A stretch of DNA of 64,000 bases from Adiantum capillus-veneris (GCA_014529385.2 CM043968.1:126423018-126487017); one strand, 5' to 3'. Counted from the first letter of the stretch, positions 1 through 10,889 are shown. Numbers and translations are program-made. The notes: a model not told the origin generated them from the letters alone.

Positions 1-528
1 AATGTGAGCAATATGAAAATGAAATTGCAAAAGTAAATTTTCCCACCTCATTTGTTTGTTGGAGAGCTTGGTCTGCATCATAAAGTACTTAAGACTTTGG
101 TGATCCTTTCGTAGAATGAAAGAAGTCCCCAATAAATAGTGCTTCCATGAGTCTAAGGCATGTAGAACTGCAAGGAGTTCCTTTTTGTATATGCCTAGAG
201 CTTGCTCAACAGGATCAAGCCTTCGACTCTCATAGCCTAAGGCATGCCCTTCTTGGAGCAAAACAGCTCCAAGGCAATCACCACAAGCATCACATTGGAC
301 CTCAAATGGTTTTGAGAGATCCGGTAGTGTAAGCACAGGTTGAGAGATAAGCTTTTCTTTAAGCTTTTCGAAAGCATTGTTCTCCTTAGTAGACCATGTA
401 TACCTAACGCTTTTCTTTGTTACGTCATGTAATGGTCCCGCAATTTGTGAGAACTTTTCTATGAAGCATCTATAGTATGCACACATACCTATAAAGCTTT
501 TTAGTTCATGAAGATTCCTTGGTTTAGG
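1..528 (-). pseudogene. G1 Ty3/gypsy RNase H domain, cut by window edge
   Basis: Translation of the minus strand continues in the RT frame to position 1 after one TAG (526-528). It reads through the RT connection (SFIGMCAYYRCFI), then an RNase H with FEVQCDACGDCLGAVLLQEG, KKELLAVLHALDSWKHYL and RKDHQSLKYF. The first Asp, the middle Glu and the Asp before the His are all present, as expected of a gypsy RNase H that degrades the RNA strand of the RNA:DNA hybrid. The rest of pol, including integrase, lies outside the window. The TAG probably replaces a Trp codon (G-stop-PKP). The frame is otherwise open for about 175 codons, so this piece is only lightly decayed. Confidence 0.85.
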
Positions 529-1230
529 CTATCCTTTTATTACCTCTAACTTAGAGGGATCCATTTGGATGCCATCTTTAGAGATAATATGACCTAAATA
601 CTGAATCTCTTGCAAGAAAAATTCACTTTTCTTTCGATTAACATAAAGTTTATTCTCTCTTAAAACTTGAAATATTACCTGGAGGTGTTTCTTGTGTTCC
701 TCCAATGAATTGGAGTAGATGATAATATCATCAAAGAACACTCCAGTGAAGGTTCGATGAGGCCTAAACAGCTTCTCCATCAAGCGGTTGAATGTGGCTG
801 GTGCATTGGTCAAGCCAAAAGGCATGACAATGTATTCGTAAAGACCAAATGTGGTGCGAAATGCGGTCTTTACAATGTCTTGATCAACTATCCTTATTTG
901 ATGATAGCCACTTTTTAGGTCAATCCTACTGAAGTAGGTCGATCCTTGTAGCTTATCAAATAGGTCTTCTTCCCGTGGAACGGGAAACCTATTCTTGATA
1001 GTGATCCTATTTAGTGCTCTATAGTCGACAGACATACGATATGTGCCGTCTTTCTTTTGCACTAATAGCACAGGTGAGCAAAATGGAGATGAGCTAGGCC
1101 TAACCATACCCTTCTCAACTAACTCATGCACTTGCCGCATAATCCCCTCTTGTTGAGCTTGAGAAACTCTATAAGGAGGTTTGTTAGGCGGTGGACTTCC
1201 TTGAAGAAGTTCAATTGCATGGTCATCATT
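529..1230 (-). pseudogene. G1 Ty3/gypsy reverse transcriptase
   Basis: A retroelement RT, which would copy the element RNA into cDNA. The order of motifs is typical: SSSPFCSPVLLVQKKDGTYR (finger), VDYRALNRITIKNRFPVP, STYFSRIDLKSGYHQIR (first catalytic Asp), AFRTTFGLYEYIVMPFGLTNAPATF, then VFFDDIIIYS with the paired catalytic Asps, then YLGHIISKDGI. The box reads FFDD where gypsy elements usually have FVDD or YLDD. The reading frame continues upstream to 1230 (ELLQGSPPPNKPPYR) and meets a TGA at 1231-1233. Downstream it meets TAG at 526-528. It lies between the protease linker and RNase H, as in Ty3/gypsy pol. Confidence 0.9.
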
Positions 1231-1233
1231 ACC

Positions 1234-1551
1234 TCATTTAGGAGGTAGCTCACAAGGGATGTCGTCAATAAAAACATCTTGAAACCCCTTGAGAAAATTG
1301 GATAACTCTAATTCCTTTTGGTTGCTTTTATTTTCTTTTGCTAAATCATTAGGTTCATTTTGAGAATCTTTAACAAAAATCATGTACACGGAAATAGAGC
1401 TCTTTATTGACTTGTTGAAAGCTGGTGTATGTACAATGGGGATAGTGTTACCCATTTCCCTAGCATCTATATACATGTCTTTTTCCCTGAACTTAAAGGA
1501 GATTCTCTTTTCAGGAAATTTAACATCGGCGGCCAGGCGGTCAAAAACCAT
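1234..1551 (-). pseudogene. G1 protease-to-RT linker
   Basis: The pol segment between protease and RT, in the RT frame (start 1551, stop TGA 1231-1233). It contains DRLAADVKFPEKRISFKFR and, before RT, FLKGFQDVFIDDIPCELPPK, the usual run-in to gypsy RT (compare DVFPDELPPGLPP in the family). The protease ORF ends in a different frame and overlaps it at 1467-1551, so an indel near 1535-1550 has separated protease from RT. Confidence 0.75.
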
Positions 1552-1964
1552 GGTGCCCCTAGGATTACATCCTCATGCTTGAGAGGAGAGATAAAGAAGT
1601 CCTCTTTGTCCACATAGCCTTGGACATGAAGCCTCAATTTCCCGATTAAGGGAGTGGCTGAAGCTTCTTGCCCCTTGAAGGCACTGTCTGCGGGTAGGGC
1701 ATCTCCCGTCTTGTAGGATTGTATGCCTAGCTTGGTGGCTAACTCCATAGATATAAAATTGTGAGTAGAACCAGGATCAAGGAGAAAAAAAGCATCATGT
1801 TCTCTTACCTTTCCCCAAGCATGGCATAGAGGAGATCCTTTGTGGTGAGCTTGGTGAGTCTCCTCCTCTTGTATTTCAACCAAGGAAGCTCTAGGAGGAT
1901 CTTGGCGGTTGTTCTTTTGGGGACATGCGCGGTACGCATGCCCTTTTTTGCCACACTTGAAACA
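1467..1964 (-). pseudogene. G1 aspartic protease with upstream zinc knuckle
   Basis: One frame holds, from 1964 leftwards, a gag nucleocapsid knuckle CFKCGKKGHAYRACP (complete CX2CX4HX4C, RNA binding) and then a retropepsin-like protease: HDAFFLLDPGSTHNFIS, KLGIQ and, later, DVILGAPWF. This enzyme cleaves the Gag-Pol polyprotein. The catalytic triad reads D-P-G where the family has D-S-G, so Ser is replaced by Pro. The listed frame ends at 1467 after a shift that loses the RT frame. The knuckle is out of frame with the gag domain to its right because of a 1-nt loss near 2090-2095. Confidence 0.8.
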
Positions 1965-2448
1965 CCGGTTATCCTTACGATAACGCTCAAGCTCTTTAGG
2001 AGAGAGTTTATTCTTACCTTTGTAAACTCCCTTCTCTTTAGCTTTGTTGGAGTTTCCCTTAGGAGACTTTTGGACATTGTCCTTCCCCTTAGCTCATTGG
2101 AACCCTTGTTTTCCGGGGGCTTATTATTTCTTTTAGCCCCCGTTTGGAAATTGATTCGAGAGGCCACCATAGTATGGTGTATTACCGCCAATATGGTACG
2201 CGGCCTTTGGGAGTTGACATACTCCGCCATTTCTTCGGTTAAGCCTGCACAAAATTGTTGCTTTTTCTCTCCAAAATCCAACTTTTTGAAGATAGTGGAT
2301 TTGAGTTGTAGGTCCCAAAACTTGTCTACATATTTGTGGATGGATTCATTGGGAGAGAGCTTTAAGCTTCGCCATTCGGTGAGCACCTTGTCTTTGGCAT
2401 CGGTGGCCAAAAACAACTTCATAATGGAAGCTCCTAAAGCTTTCAATG
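1862..2448 (-). pseudogene. G1 gag, second half, copy A
   Basis: A partial Gag (retrotransposon capsid-type domain) reading IMKLFLATDAKDKVLTEWRS, ESIHKYVDKFWDLQLK, KLDFGEKKQQFCAGLTEEMA and HHTMVASRINFQTGAK. It corresponds residue for residue to copy B at 2745-3330, so this stretch of gag is present twice in direct orientation. Copy A shows cttagctcatt where copy B has cttaggctcgtt; the missing G shifts the frame, so its zinc knuckle is read only in the protease frame. Copy A leads on to the protease and RT. Copy B leads to the N-terminal half of Gag and the PBS. Confidence 0.8.
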
Positions 2449-2458
2449 TATTGTATTG

Positions 2459-2741
2459 AATTGTATTGTACAATGTCTCTTGATGGGAGAAACCATAATA
2501 CAAAGCCTTTTGGAGGGGGGACCGGCTCCATGCAAATCCGGTCCTCAACTGTTGTCAATAGCTTAATTTCTCTCTCTTTTGAAAGTATTGTTGATGCTAT
2601 CTAACTAGGTGTTATGCTTTTTGTTGCTCTCTCCACCCAAGCACTCTTGTAATTCTCATTAGGAATCTATTCTAATGAAATGCCCACTATGTTCATGCTA
2701 ATTTCCGCTACACACAAGTTGTTAGGACATTAAATGTTACA
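2459..2741 (+). repeat. LTR fragment lying inside G1 gag
   Basis: The last ~283 bp of the LTR seen whole at 7110-8275, in plus orientation, running from GAATTGTATTGTACAATG to the terminus ATTAAATGTTACA. It separates the two partial gag copies and is inverted relative to the minus-strand element around it. The left edge is by alignment. The right edge is the true LTR end. Confidence 0.8.
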
Positions 2742-2744
2742 CTC

Positions 2745-4291
2745 CTGCTCTTGGATTTCAACCAAGGAAGCTCTAGGAGGATCTTAGCGGTTGTTCTTTT
2801 GGGGACAAGCACGGTTCGCATGCCCTGTTCGCCGCACTTGAAACATCGGTTATCCTTGCGATAACACTCAAGCTCTGCAGGAGAGAGTTTGTTTTTACCT
2901 TTGTAAACTCCCTTCTCTTTAGCTTTGTTGAAGTTGCCCTTAGGAAACTTTTGGACATTGTCCTTCCCCTTAGGCTCGTTGGAACCCTTGTTTTCCGTGG
3001 ACTTATTATTACTCTTAGCCCCCGTTTGGAAATTGATTCGAGAGGCCACCATAGTATGGTGTATTACCGCCGATATGGTAAGTGGCCTCTGGGAGTTGAC
3101 ATACTCCGCCATTTCTTCGGTTAAGCCCGCAAAAAATTGTTGCTTTTGCTCTCCAAAATCCAAATTTTTGAAGACAGTGGCTTTGAGTTGTAGGTCCCAA
3201 AACTTGTCTACATATTTGTGGATGGATTCATAGGGAGAGAGCTTTAAGCTTCGCCATTCGGTGTGTACTTTGTCTTTGGCATCGGTGGCCAAAAATTGCT
3301 TCATAATGGAAGATCTTAAAGCTTTCCATGTTTGTGGAGCTTCACCGTTGGCTTGTAGGCTAGATCACCATTGCCTGGCAGACTTTTGAAAGTGCATAGC
3401 TACATGGCGTAGCTTAGAGGACTCCGTGAAGCCCTCATCTCCAAACGCCGCATCGAATTGTTGGATAAAGGCCAAGACTTTGTCCATAGCACCAAAGGTA
3501 CCATCATAGGTAAGGAAAGAGATACTCTTCCCTCCCTCTTTGAACTTCTTTATCTTGGATGACCTCTTCCATGTGGCATAGGATTTCCTATGGCCTCTTC
3601 TTTTTGATGGTTCAAAGGTTGCACCATCACTTTCTTCAGAAGGTGAAGAATTTGAAGAAGGTGGAGAAGAGGGTGACCTCTTTCTCGCCTTTTTCTTGTC
3701 TTGATCTTCATCGTCTTCACCATAGCTTTCATAAGAGGAAGAGGATGAAGAAGATGGAGAAAAGGGTGTCCTCTTTCTTGCCTTTTTCTTCTCTTGCTTT
3801 TTATCATCCCTCTTTGAATTATGACATAGAGAAGAGTGTGATGGTCTTCTCCGCTTTGTTGGTGATGGAGAGCGTTTAGCCTGCAGTCTTCGTGGATCCA
3901 TCTCCGCCGAGGTGGCGAGAGACTCGCTTCTTTCTCGTTCCTTCGGTGGAGGCTCTTGAGTTCTCCTTTGGGAAGGAGATGCATCGTCAAGAAGTAAATT
4001 CTTGAGCCCTTCGTATGGATTCTCTTCTTCTTCCCGAATCAGAGAGAGACCTCTTTTGGTAGTCTCACAAGGAGGCTTCCTAGGTGTTCTCTCGTCACGG
4101 TGATGATCTTGGAGAATCACGTGAGCACGGAGCTGCTGTTGCACTTCACTTTGGAGAGACGGATTTTCCATGGCTTGTTGAAGCCTAGAAACAAGATAGT
4201 TAACAAGCATCGGAGCATCATTAGTAGCTTGCTCATTAGCAAAATTAAAGTTATCAACATTAATTTCACTCTCTTTACTATTGTCAACCAT
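2745..4291 (-). pseudogene. G1 gag, N-terminal part and copy B
   Basis: The start ATG is at 4291, about 400 bp inside the PBS. The N-terminal ~220 residues are low complexity and charged: two KKKARKR stretches, Ser runs, and the acidic patch GEDDEDQD. Next come SFLTYDGTFGAMDKVLAFIQ and a capsid-like domain (MHFQKSARQWWSSL, KQFLATDAKDK, AEYVNSQRP), then the knuckle CFKCGEQG. A single TGA at 3365-3367 replaces a Trp codon in SARQW-stop-SSLQ; the frame is the same on both sides. In the knuckle a 1-nt shift changes the following His and Cys. In the other frame HANRACP is still readable. Gag forms the particle that packages element RNA. This copy ends at 2745 next to the LTR fragment. Confidence 0.85.
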
Positions 4292-4690
4292 TCTAACAAC
4301 TTTTAGGTGTAAACGTTTTAGGTGTAATTTGGCACTTCAAGCCCTAGTTGCTACTCCTGTTTACCCCTTTAGAAAAAGCACTCAAGCTACTGTACCCGTG
4401 GCTCGAATACCATTAATTGCAAGGAATAGAAGAGAGGGTCTTTCAACACCAAAACAGCACCGGCTCCTGTCAACCTTGTAATAGCTCAATAGTGGTTAAG
4501 CCGTAGCCCCGTAGGACTCCACTATTAAGACAATGGCTCTCGACAGTGATGCCCCGTTAACTGCACGAAGGCAGGCACACTGCAAGGCTGAAAAATCCCT
4601 ATTCTACTTACTCACAGGCAATTAACAATACCAACCATTTATAGCTAGCTTGAGAACCTCCCTTCTTGAGCAAGAAAAGAGAAACCTTGT
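4292..4690. other. G1 untranslated leader
   Basis: About 400 bp between the PBS and the gag start of the minus-strand element, the usual place of a 5' leader. I see no ORF of its own and no repeat beyond short runs. Confidence 0.6.
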
Positions 4691-4702
4691 GCTCTGATAC
4701 CA
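4691..4702 (-). promoter_or_regulatory. G1 primer binding site (tRNA-iMet type)
   Basis: On the minus strand this reads TGGTATCAGAGC, the standard plant PBS pairing with the 3' end of initiator tRNA-Met. One base separates it from the LTR end at 4704. This fixes both the orientation of G1 and its 5' LTR. Confidence 0.92.
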
Positions 4703-4703
4703 A

Positions 4704-6110
4704 TGTAACATTTAATGGCCTAATAACTTGTGTGTAGTGGAAATTAGCATGAACATAGTGGGCATTTCATTGGAATAGATTCCTAATGAGAATTACAAGA
4801 GTGCTTGGGTGGAGAGAGCAACAAAAATCATAACACCTAGTCAGACAACATCAAAAATACTTTAAAAGAGAGAGAAATTAATCTATTGACAACAGTTGAG
4901 GACCAGATTTGCATGGAGCCGGTCCCCCCTCCAAAAGGCTTTGTATTATGGTTTCTCCCATCAAGAGACATTGTTCAATACAATTCTTTGTGTTCCGTCA
5001 AGACTAGCTAGTGCAATGAAGATGAAAGCTTCATGCACTAAGAAAAACACTTAGCAAACACAACTTGAATTATCCCCGTTCTCAGACCCAAGACCTCACA
5101 CACCTTCGAAGATGGTGAGAGCTAGCAGGGTATGAGAGTATATTGAGAGGAAGAAGGAGTATCTTACGAGAAAGATGTACATCTCCTCACATAATCACTC
5201 ATATTAGCATAGCTTTAGCTTAGTAATAAGCTTGGTAGAGGAGATGAGCATGCATTGAAGCTTGGCTCTTGGTTGGATTTGCATCCACATGCCAAGAGAG
5301 TGTTGATGTATGCTTCTATCTCACAAGCTTGGAGTAGGTGATGAGTTCTCCATTAAAGCTTGGGAAGAGATAGTCTTCTCTTTCTTCACACCTGAGATTG
5401 TGTGAGTGTGTGTGTGTGTGTTAATGCCTTGCAAAAAGCATCCCCCTCTCTCTCTTCTTATTTGCTCTTGCTGAGCCCTCATTGGCTCTCCCCAAGTCAA
5501 GATAATGACTATTAAGCAGCATAAGTGATAGCCTTCTAACATGTGTCCCCCTTTCCCCTTTTGTGAGAGCTTTAGGTAATTAAATAATTAAACTAAACTG
5601 TCATTGGACCCCTTTGTCTCCTGGCCAATAGGAATCAGGCAAGCCATTGGGCTCCTGAATGCTCATTGGATCCCTTGTGAGACTGCCCAATAGTCTTCTA
5701 GGAGACTTAATTCTCATTGGTTTCTTTTATTAAATGTTTTTAAATTAATTAAACTATATTTAATTTAGCTTAATTCTCATTGGTCCACTTCAAGGGTCAT
5801 CCAATAGAAACTGGGCACACCTTGTGGGCATCTGGCCTAGGGAGCTGACATGTGTCCCTCATTCCCTTTGTGTAAAGGGAGCTTGTGTGTGTGTGTGTGT
5901 GAATTTCTCTCTCATCCCCTACTCTCAAGGCTCGCCCCCTCCCATGTAGGGATATGCAGAGACTTTTTATTCACACACAAAGCATCCAATTTCCCCTAGG
6001 TTTGACCTTTGGACACAACCTTTGAATTTTGGAACCTTAGCATTTTGGAAGTCTTAATGGGCTGAACCTTAGGGTCTTTTTAGCCCATTGTTGCACATGG
6101 CTCTTTTACA
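4704..6110 (-). repeat. G1 5' LTR (about 1.4 kb)
   Basis: On the plus strand it begins TGTAACATTTAATGG, directly beside the PBS, and the best right terminus is CTCTTTTACA at 6110 (TG...CA). It is homologous to the plus-strand LTR at 7110-8275 over most of its length (GACCAATGAGAATTA-type boxes, the AC repeat block, the final 300 bp), but runs about 250 bp further at its 5' end. A short TG repeat lies at about 5402-5421, where the other LTR has a 75-bp CA run, and another TG run lies near 5884-5902. The element's 3' LTR lies outside the window, so I cannot compare ages. Confidence 0.75.
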
Positions 6111-6124
6111 GATGTCCCCCCCTT
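6111..6124 (-). promoter_or_regulatory. Polypurine-tract-like run next to the LTR
   Basis: On the minus strand this reads AAAGGGGGGGACATC, directly before the LTR start TGTAAAAG. That is the arrangement expected at a 3' LTR. Together with the PBS on the other side of the same LTR, it suggests one LTR shared by two minus-strand elements, or a chance purine run. Confidence 0.45.
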
Positions 6125-6221
6125 TGGATCCCTATTTTCCCTCCTTTGGATCCCTACTGTGGCCGGTCTGCTAGCTTAACCAATATTCTAGCTTTTTCTC
6201 CCCTGGCACTTCCCCTTAGTG

Positions 6222-6854
6222 GAGTATACTTACAATAACACTGTACATACTTCCACGGGAAAAGTACCTTTTGAGGTAATTGAGGGGAGATCAAAAAGTC
6301 CCTTGCTACTTAAGGTACATGGGAAGATCTTCGCTGCAAAGGCAAAGGCAAAAGTCTGCTGCTGACAAGCACAGAAGAGCCCAAGCCTTTAAAGAAAATG
6401 ATTGGGTCTTATTAAAGTTTCCCAAGGCTCGATGAGGCACACGACGGGCAAGAATCCTACAGGACACCAAAAGTACTATGCTAAAATAGCAAAAAGGTAC
6501 TATGGTCCCTTCCAGATTCTTAGGCCAGTCAATGAGATGGCCTATCAACTCAAGTTTCCCAATCATTGGCTCATACACAATGATTTCCATGTGAGCCTAT
6601 TAAAGCGTTACAAAGGAGAGCCACCTCAAGAAAGAACTATTGAAGACCCACCAGAGATCGAGGACCAAGAGGAGGTGCTGCAGCCCGAGTCAATTCTCCG
6701 ACATGAAGACAAGGTACTAAGAGGCGGTAAGACTATCCAACGATATCTTATTAAGTTTAAGAATTATCCTTTTGAAGATGCTAGATGGATGCAAGGCATA
6801 CAATTAAAGGATAACCTTAACCTTCTCAATGCTTACAATGCTTCCCAAGAGTAA
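6222..6854 (+). pseudogene. G2 chromovirus integrase C-terminus and chromodomain
   Basis: The 3' end of a Ty3/gypsy pol. From 6222 it reads EYTYNNTVHTSTGKVPFEVI, the end of the integrase catalytic core. Then, after a frame shift, KHRRAQAFKENDWVLLKFPK, and back in the first frame KRYYGPFQIL, YQLKFPNHWLIHNDFHVSLLKRYKG (GPY/F module). Last is a chromodomain, QPESILRHEDKVLRGGK then YLIKFKNYPFEDARWMQGIQL. Chromodomains direct integration by binding modified histones. The expected aromatic and W residues of the cage are mostly present (YLIKF, ARW). The two frame changes lie between about 6370 and 6432. Everything upstream (gag to IN core) is missing. The left breakpoint falls between 6125 and 6222. 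Confidence 0.85.
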
Positions 6855-7109
6855 GCAAATGTACAAAATGTTAGAAATGAACAAAGTTTTTTTTGTCTTA
6901 TAAGACTCTCTTTTTCTTTATTGTGCACAAAAATGAAGTAGTATGCATGCTTAGATCAAGTTTGCGGAGACGACGTCTCCCAAACACCAAGTAGAGCTTG
7001 TCACTCTACTATGGAAGATTGATAGGACTAATGTGCAGACATGCTTGCGGCAGCCTCAGGCTCTCAAGCGCTAAATGGACTAGTCATCCATTGTGGAATG
7101 ATATCGTAG
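6855..7109 (+). other. G2 3' untranslated stretch
   Basis: About 255 bp between the chromodomain stop and the LTR. It contains GCGGAGACGACGTCTCC, a partly palindromic box of the kind often seen near the 3' end of plant chromoviruses. No ORF. The stretch just before the LTR is not a clean polypurine tract, probably through decay. Confidence 0.5.
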
Positions 7110-7523
7110 GGTAACATAGGGATCCTATTGGATGGCCTTGGAGGTGGACCAATGAGAATTAGGCTAGAGTAAATCTAGTTTAATTAATTTAAAAACACTT
7201 AATAAAAGAACCAATGAGAATTAAGTCCTCTAGAAGACTATTGGACAGTCTCCCAAGGGGTCCAATGAGCATTCAGGAGCCCAATGGCTTGCCTGATTCC
7301 TATTGGCCAGGACGCAAAGGGGTCCAATGAGAGTTTAGTTGAATTATTAAATTACCTAAAGCTCTCACAAAAGGGGAAAGGGGGACACATGTCAGAAGGC
7401 TATCACTTATGCTGCTTAATAGTCATTGGCTAGCCCTGGGGAGGTCCAATGGGGAGATAGCAAGAGCAAATAGCAAGAGGGCTCGCCCAAGAGAGAGAGG
7501 GGGCTGATTTTTGCAAGGCATTA

Positions 7524-7601
<78 letters not shown>

Positions 7602-8275
7602 TCATGTGTGAAGAAAGAGAAGACTATCTCTTCCCAATCTTTAATGGAGAGCTCATCACCTACTCCAAGCTTGTGAGATAGAAGCCTACATCGACACACT
7701 CTTGGCATGTGGATGCAAATCCAACCAAGAGCCAAGCTTCAATGCATGCTCATCTCCTCTACCAACTATGCTAATATGAATGATTATGTGAGGAGATGCA
7801 CATCTTTCTCGTAAGATACTCCTTCTTCCTCTCAATATACTCTCATACCCTGCTAGCTCTCACCATCTTCAAAGGTTTGTGAGGTTGGGTCTGAGACCGG
7901 GGATAATTGATGTTGTGTTTGCTAAGTGTTTTGCTTAGTTCATGAAGCTTTCATCTTCATTACACTAGCTAGTCTTGAAGGAACACAAAGAATTGTATTG
8001 TACAATGTCTCTCTTGATGGGAGAAACCATAATACAAAGCCTTTTGGAGGGGGGAGCAGCTCCATGCAAATGCAGTCCTTAATTGTTGTCAATAGCTTAA
8101 TTTCTCTCTCTTTTGAAAGTATTGTTTATGCTATCTAACTAGGTGTTATGATTTTTGTTCCTCTCTCCACCCAAGCACTCTTGTAATTCTCATTAGGAAT
8201 CTATTCTAATGAAATGCCCACTATGTTCATGCTAATTTCCGCTACACACAAGTATTTAGGCCATTAAATGTTACA
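7110..8275 (+). repeat. G2 3' LTR (about 1.17 kb)
   Basis: It starts GGTAACAT (first T lost from TGTAACAT) and ends ATGTTACA, so the ends are inverted repeats. Homologous and inverted relative to 4704-6110. The sequence after it (TCTTG) is E1 coding sequence, not a PBS, which makes it a 3' LTR with E1 as the flank. It contains a 75-bp CA run at 7525-7599. Confidence 0.8.
7525..7599. repeat. (CA)n microsatellite inside the G2 LTR
   Basis: An uninterrupted CA dinucleotide run of about 75 bp. The homologous site in the inverted LTR (about 5402-5421) has only a short TG run, so the length differs strongly between copies of one family. Confidence 0.95.
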
Positions 8276-10889
8276 TCTTGTGGCTCTTGTGAGGGTCCTA
8301 CAAGAATTTCCTCTTGCATGGTGGTGTCCAATGGATCTGCTACACTCTCTATGTCTATTCCCTCCATGGCTACTGGCCCAGTGCTAAACTGCTGTTCTTT
8401 TGTTTGTTGCTAGCTCTGAGCTCTTCTATTTGCTTTTGAAGCGTCTTATTTTTTTCTTCTGCTTGCTCTCCCATATTCACAAAGAGGTCATTTAGATCTG
8501 CATTTATCTTTTCTGCCTCCTCCATCTTTCTCTTGATTTCTTCTAGCTCACTTTGCATGGCCTTGTGCTCTTCTTCCAGTCGGTTCTGCATTACCACAGA
8601 GCCCTCAGCGAGCATCAGTCTTTGCCACTTCTCTAAGGTTAACTGCTTTTGGAGCTCCTTCATTTGTTCTTGATATAAATCAGTTTCTGATGATGTGTGA
8701 GTCAAGCTAGTAGCTCTGACTCTGGAAGGAGATGCCCGCAGCCGTTGGATGGTTTGATCTTTGACTTTAATCTGGTCTTTTAGCTTGATCACCTCATCCT
8801 GGCTTGCTTCATGCTCTATCTCTGCCTTTTCCTTGGCATTTCTCAAAGTTTCCAGTTCTTTAGATTCTTCAGCAAGTTGCAGAGTTAGGTTGTCCGTTTC
8901 CCTCTCTGCATCTGTCAATGACTTGCTGATTTTCCTGTATTCTTCTTCAGCTCTTTGAAGTCTTTTCTCTACTACCTGATTCTCTCGTTCCATCTCCTGG
9001 CATCTTTGTAATGCCGTGGCTATACTGGCTTGCATCTCTGCTTATTTCTCTATATGCTCTTGGCTTCGTTTTTGTAGTGTGTCGACTTCAGATTTGATAA
9101 GAGCTTCAGTGGTTTTGAGATTAGCAATCTCACTTTTCGTGGCCAATGATTTTGCCCTGAGCCTAGTTATCTTGTTCATCACCACATCCCAGTCATTGGT
9201 AGGTGGCTGTAGGTCCACTGTATCAATGGCCATCTCTTTCAGTTCCACTAACCGCATGCTCTACATCTGTTCTTTGGGACTTGTGCTTGCCAACTCAAAT
9301 GCCACTATAGATGCCTCTTCTCTTGAGTAACCCGCAGCTAGTAGATCAAGAAATGTGCTAAACTTTGATTCCTCTGGCTCTGGCTGCTCATCTTTGGGCT
9401 CAGATTCTTCTTTCCGCTCTTGCTCTTGGCTCTTCTCTTGCTTTGAGTCTTCGTGATCATCAGAGTTATCTAGCTCCTCCTTTTGTTGAGTTTGTGGAGG
9501 GCTACGAGGAGGTGGTGATGGTGGTGGGCTGGACTCCGGGCTTAACGGTGGAGTTGGTGGCTTCTTCTTGAAGTCCCGGTCTGCCTTGGTCTTCCGCTCT
9601 CTTTCCTGGAGGCTTCCTGCTCTTCTAGCATTTGCCATCGTACTTCATCCACTTCTTCTTCTGTAAAAGGAACATTTGGAATATTTTCTGTTGTAGCATC
9701 TAAAATCTCAAAATTCTTGATGTAGTTTTCAAATCTATCTCTGTGCACCCTTCGGGATGATCCGAACATGGCTTCTAGTGAGGGCTTCCACAGCTCGCTC
9801 AAATCTCCTTTTAGTGCTCTCTTGGCTCTGAAGTTTTCCATCAATCTTTTGAGCCATGCCGCTTTCTGTGATTTGGTTTCTTTGTTAGGCACTTGTATGC
9901 TTTCTTTCTTTCCTTTCTTTGGCTCTGGTGGCTCTTCTAGCATGGACTCCAGCCGGCGCTTCAACCTTGTGGCAACTCCGGGTGCTTTGGGTTGTTCTTC
10001 CTCTTTATCTTCTTTCAGTCTTAGCCAATCATTCTATGATGGAGGGTCAGGCCAGTTTCCCTTGGCATGCAATGCCCCATAAACCACTTTTGTTATCAGT
10101 TCACCTGGCACAATGTAGGTGGGATTCTTGTTGCCCATCTTCACCAAATTGTCATGGATATAAGCACTAAGCAGCATAATTTATCACCTTTGGCTTGCTA
10201 TTCTGCATTGCCCAGGTGAAGGTGGTAGCAATGGCTCCAGGCGGTATTCTATACTTCTGTGGCTGCTTTGTACACATATGGAAGTATTGGTTGTACAGCT
10301 GGCTCATGACAGCCACTTTAGGGTTTGCAATGTCTTCAAAGTTGTAGTTGTTCTTCTTTTCGGAGTACACCTTGATTTCATCTCTTCTTTTGGTTACACT
10401 ATCTCCCTTGTTGGAGAGGTCTAGTGCGGCTGCCACTACTCTCTGTGTGATTACAATCATAGTGTCTCGCTTGCCCTGTAGATCAGTAACTCTGGCCATT
10501 CCATCTTCTTTGATAGTAGTTACAAACTCCCACACTCTTTTGATGTCGATTCCCGCTAGCAAAGCTTCAAAGTAGTTATGGAGATCTATCTTCTCCAGGT
10601 ACTCTGCCATCTTGCTTATGAAAAATTCATTGAGCTCCCGAGGTAGCATGGGTAGCTCTATTGCATTTCCTTCAGTATCTTTGAACTCACCTTGGTAGAT
10701 CTTTAAATCATTAGATCTAGCAAGTCCTCCTGAATCCACGTGCTGAATCATTAGATCTAGCAAGTCTTCCTGAATCCATGTGCTGGTTGGCTTCAATGTT
10801 CCTTCTGGGATGACAAATGGCTCTACTTCTTCCAAGTAGTCTTTTATTGTCATCCTCTTCTTTTTTGCCGGTGATTTTGCGGCTGCCAT
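8276..10889 (-). pseudogene. E1 gag-like coiled-coil protein (E family)
   Basis: I do not recognise this protein with certainty. From ATG 10889 it has a basic start (MAAAKSPAKKKR) and a helical domain to about residue 260 with LKIYQGEFKDTEGN, PMLPRELNEFF, VVAAALDLSNKGDSV, QLYNQYFHMCTKQPQKYR and IPPGAIATTFTWAMQNSK. Next comes NWPDPPS-stop-NDWLRLKED, a Lys/Glu region, a Pro-rich acidic patch (PLSPESSPPPSPPPRSPP), and more than 250 residues of coiled coil. E2 (31595-34878) and E3 (38819-42060) have the same domain order. Breaks: a frameshift near 10170, a TAG after WPDPPS, a frameshift near 9600, TAG 9258-9260, TAA 9039-9041, and a shift near 8370. It is truncated at 8276 by the G2 LTR. The layout recalls plant transposon proteins of the 'putative plant transposon protein' type, which is inference only. 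Confidence 0.7.

Noticed and set aside
7423-7735. ORFs of alternating Val-Cys
   Set aside because: They are translations of the CA microsatellite and have no other coding support.
8761-10082. Plus-strand ORFs over E1 and similar antisense ORFs elsewhere
   Set aside because: They are antisense shadows of the minus-strand coding sequence; they have no motifs of their own.
8276-10889. E1 as a host coiled-coil gene
   Set aside because: Three decayed copies in both orientations, with PPT- and LTR-like ends in two of them, point to a mobile element.
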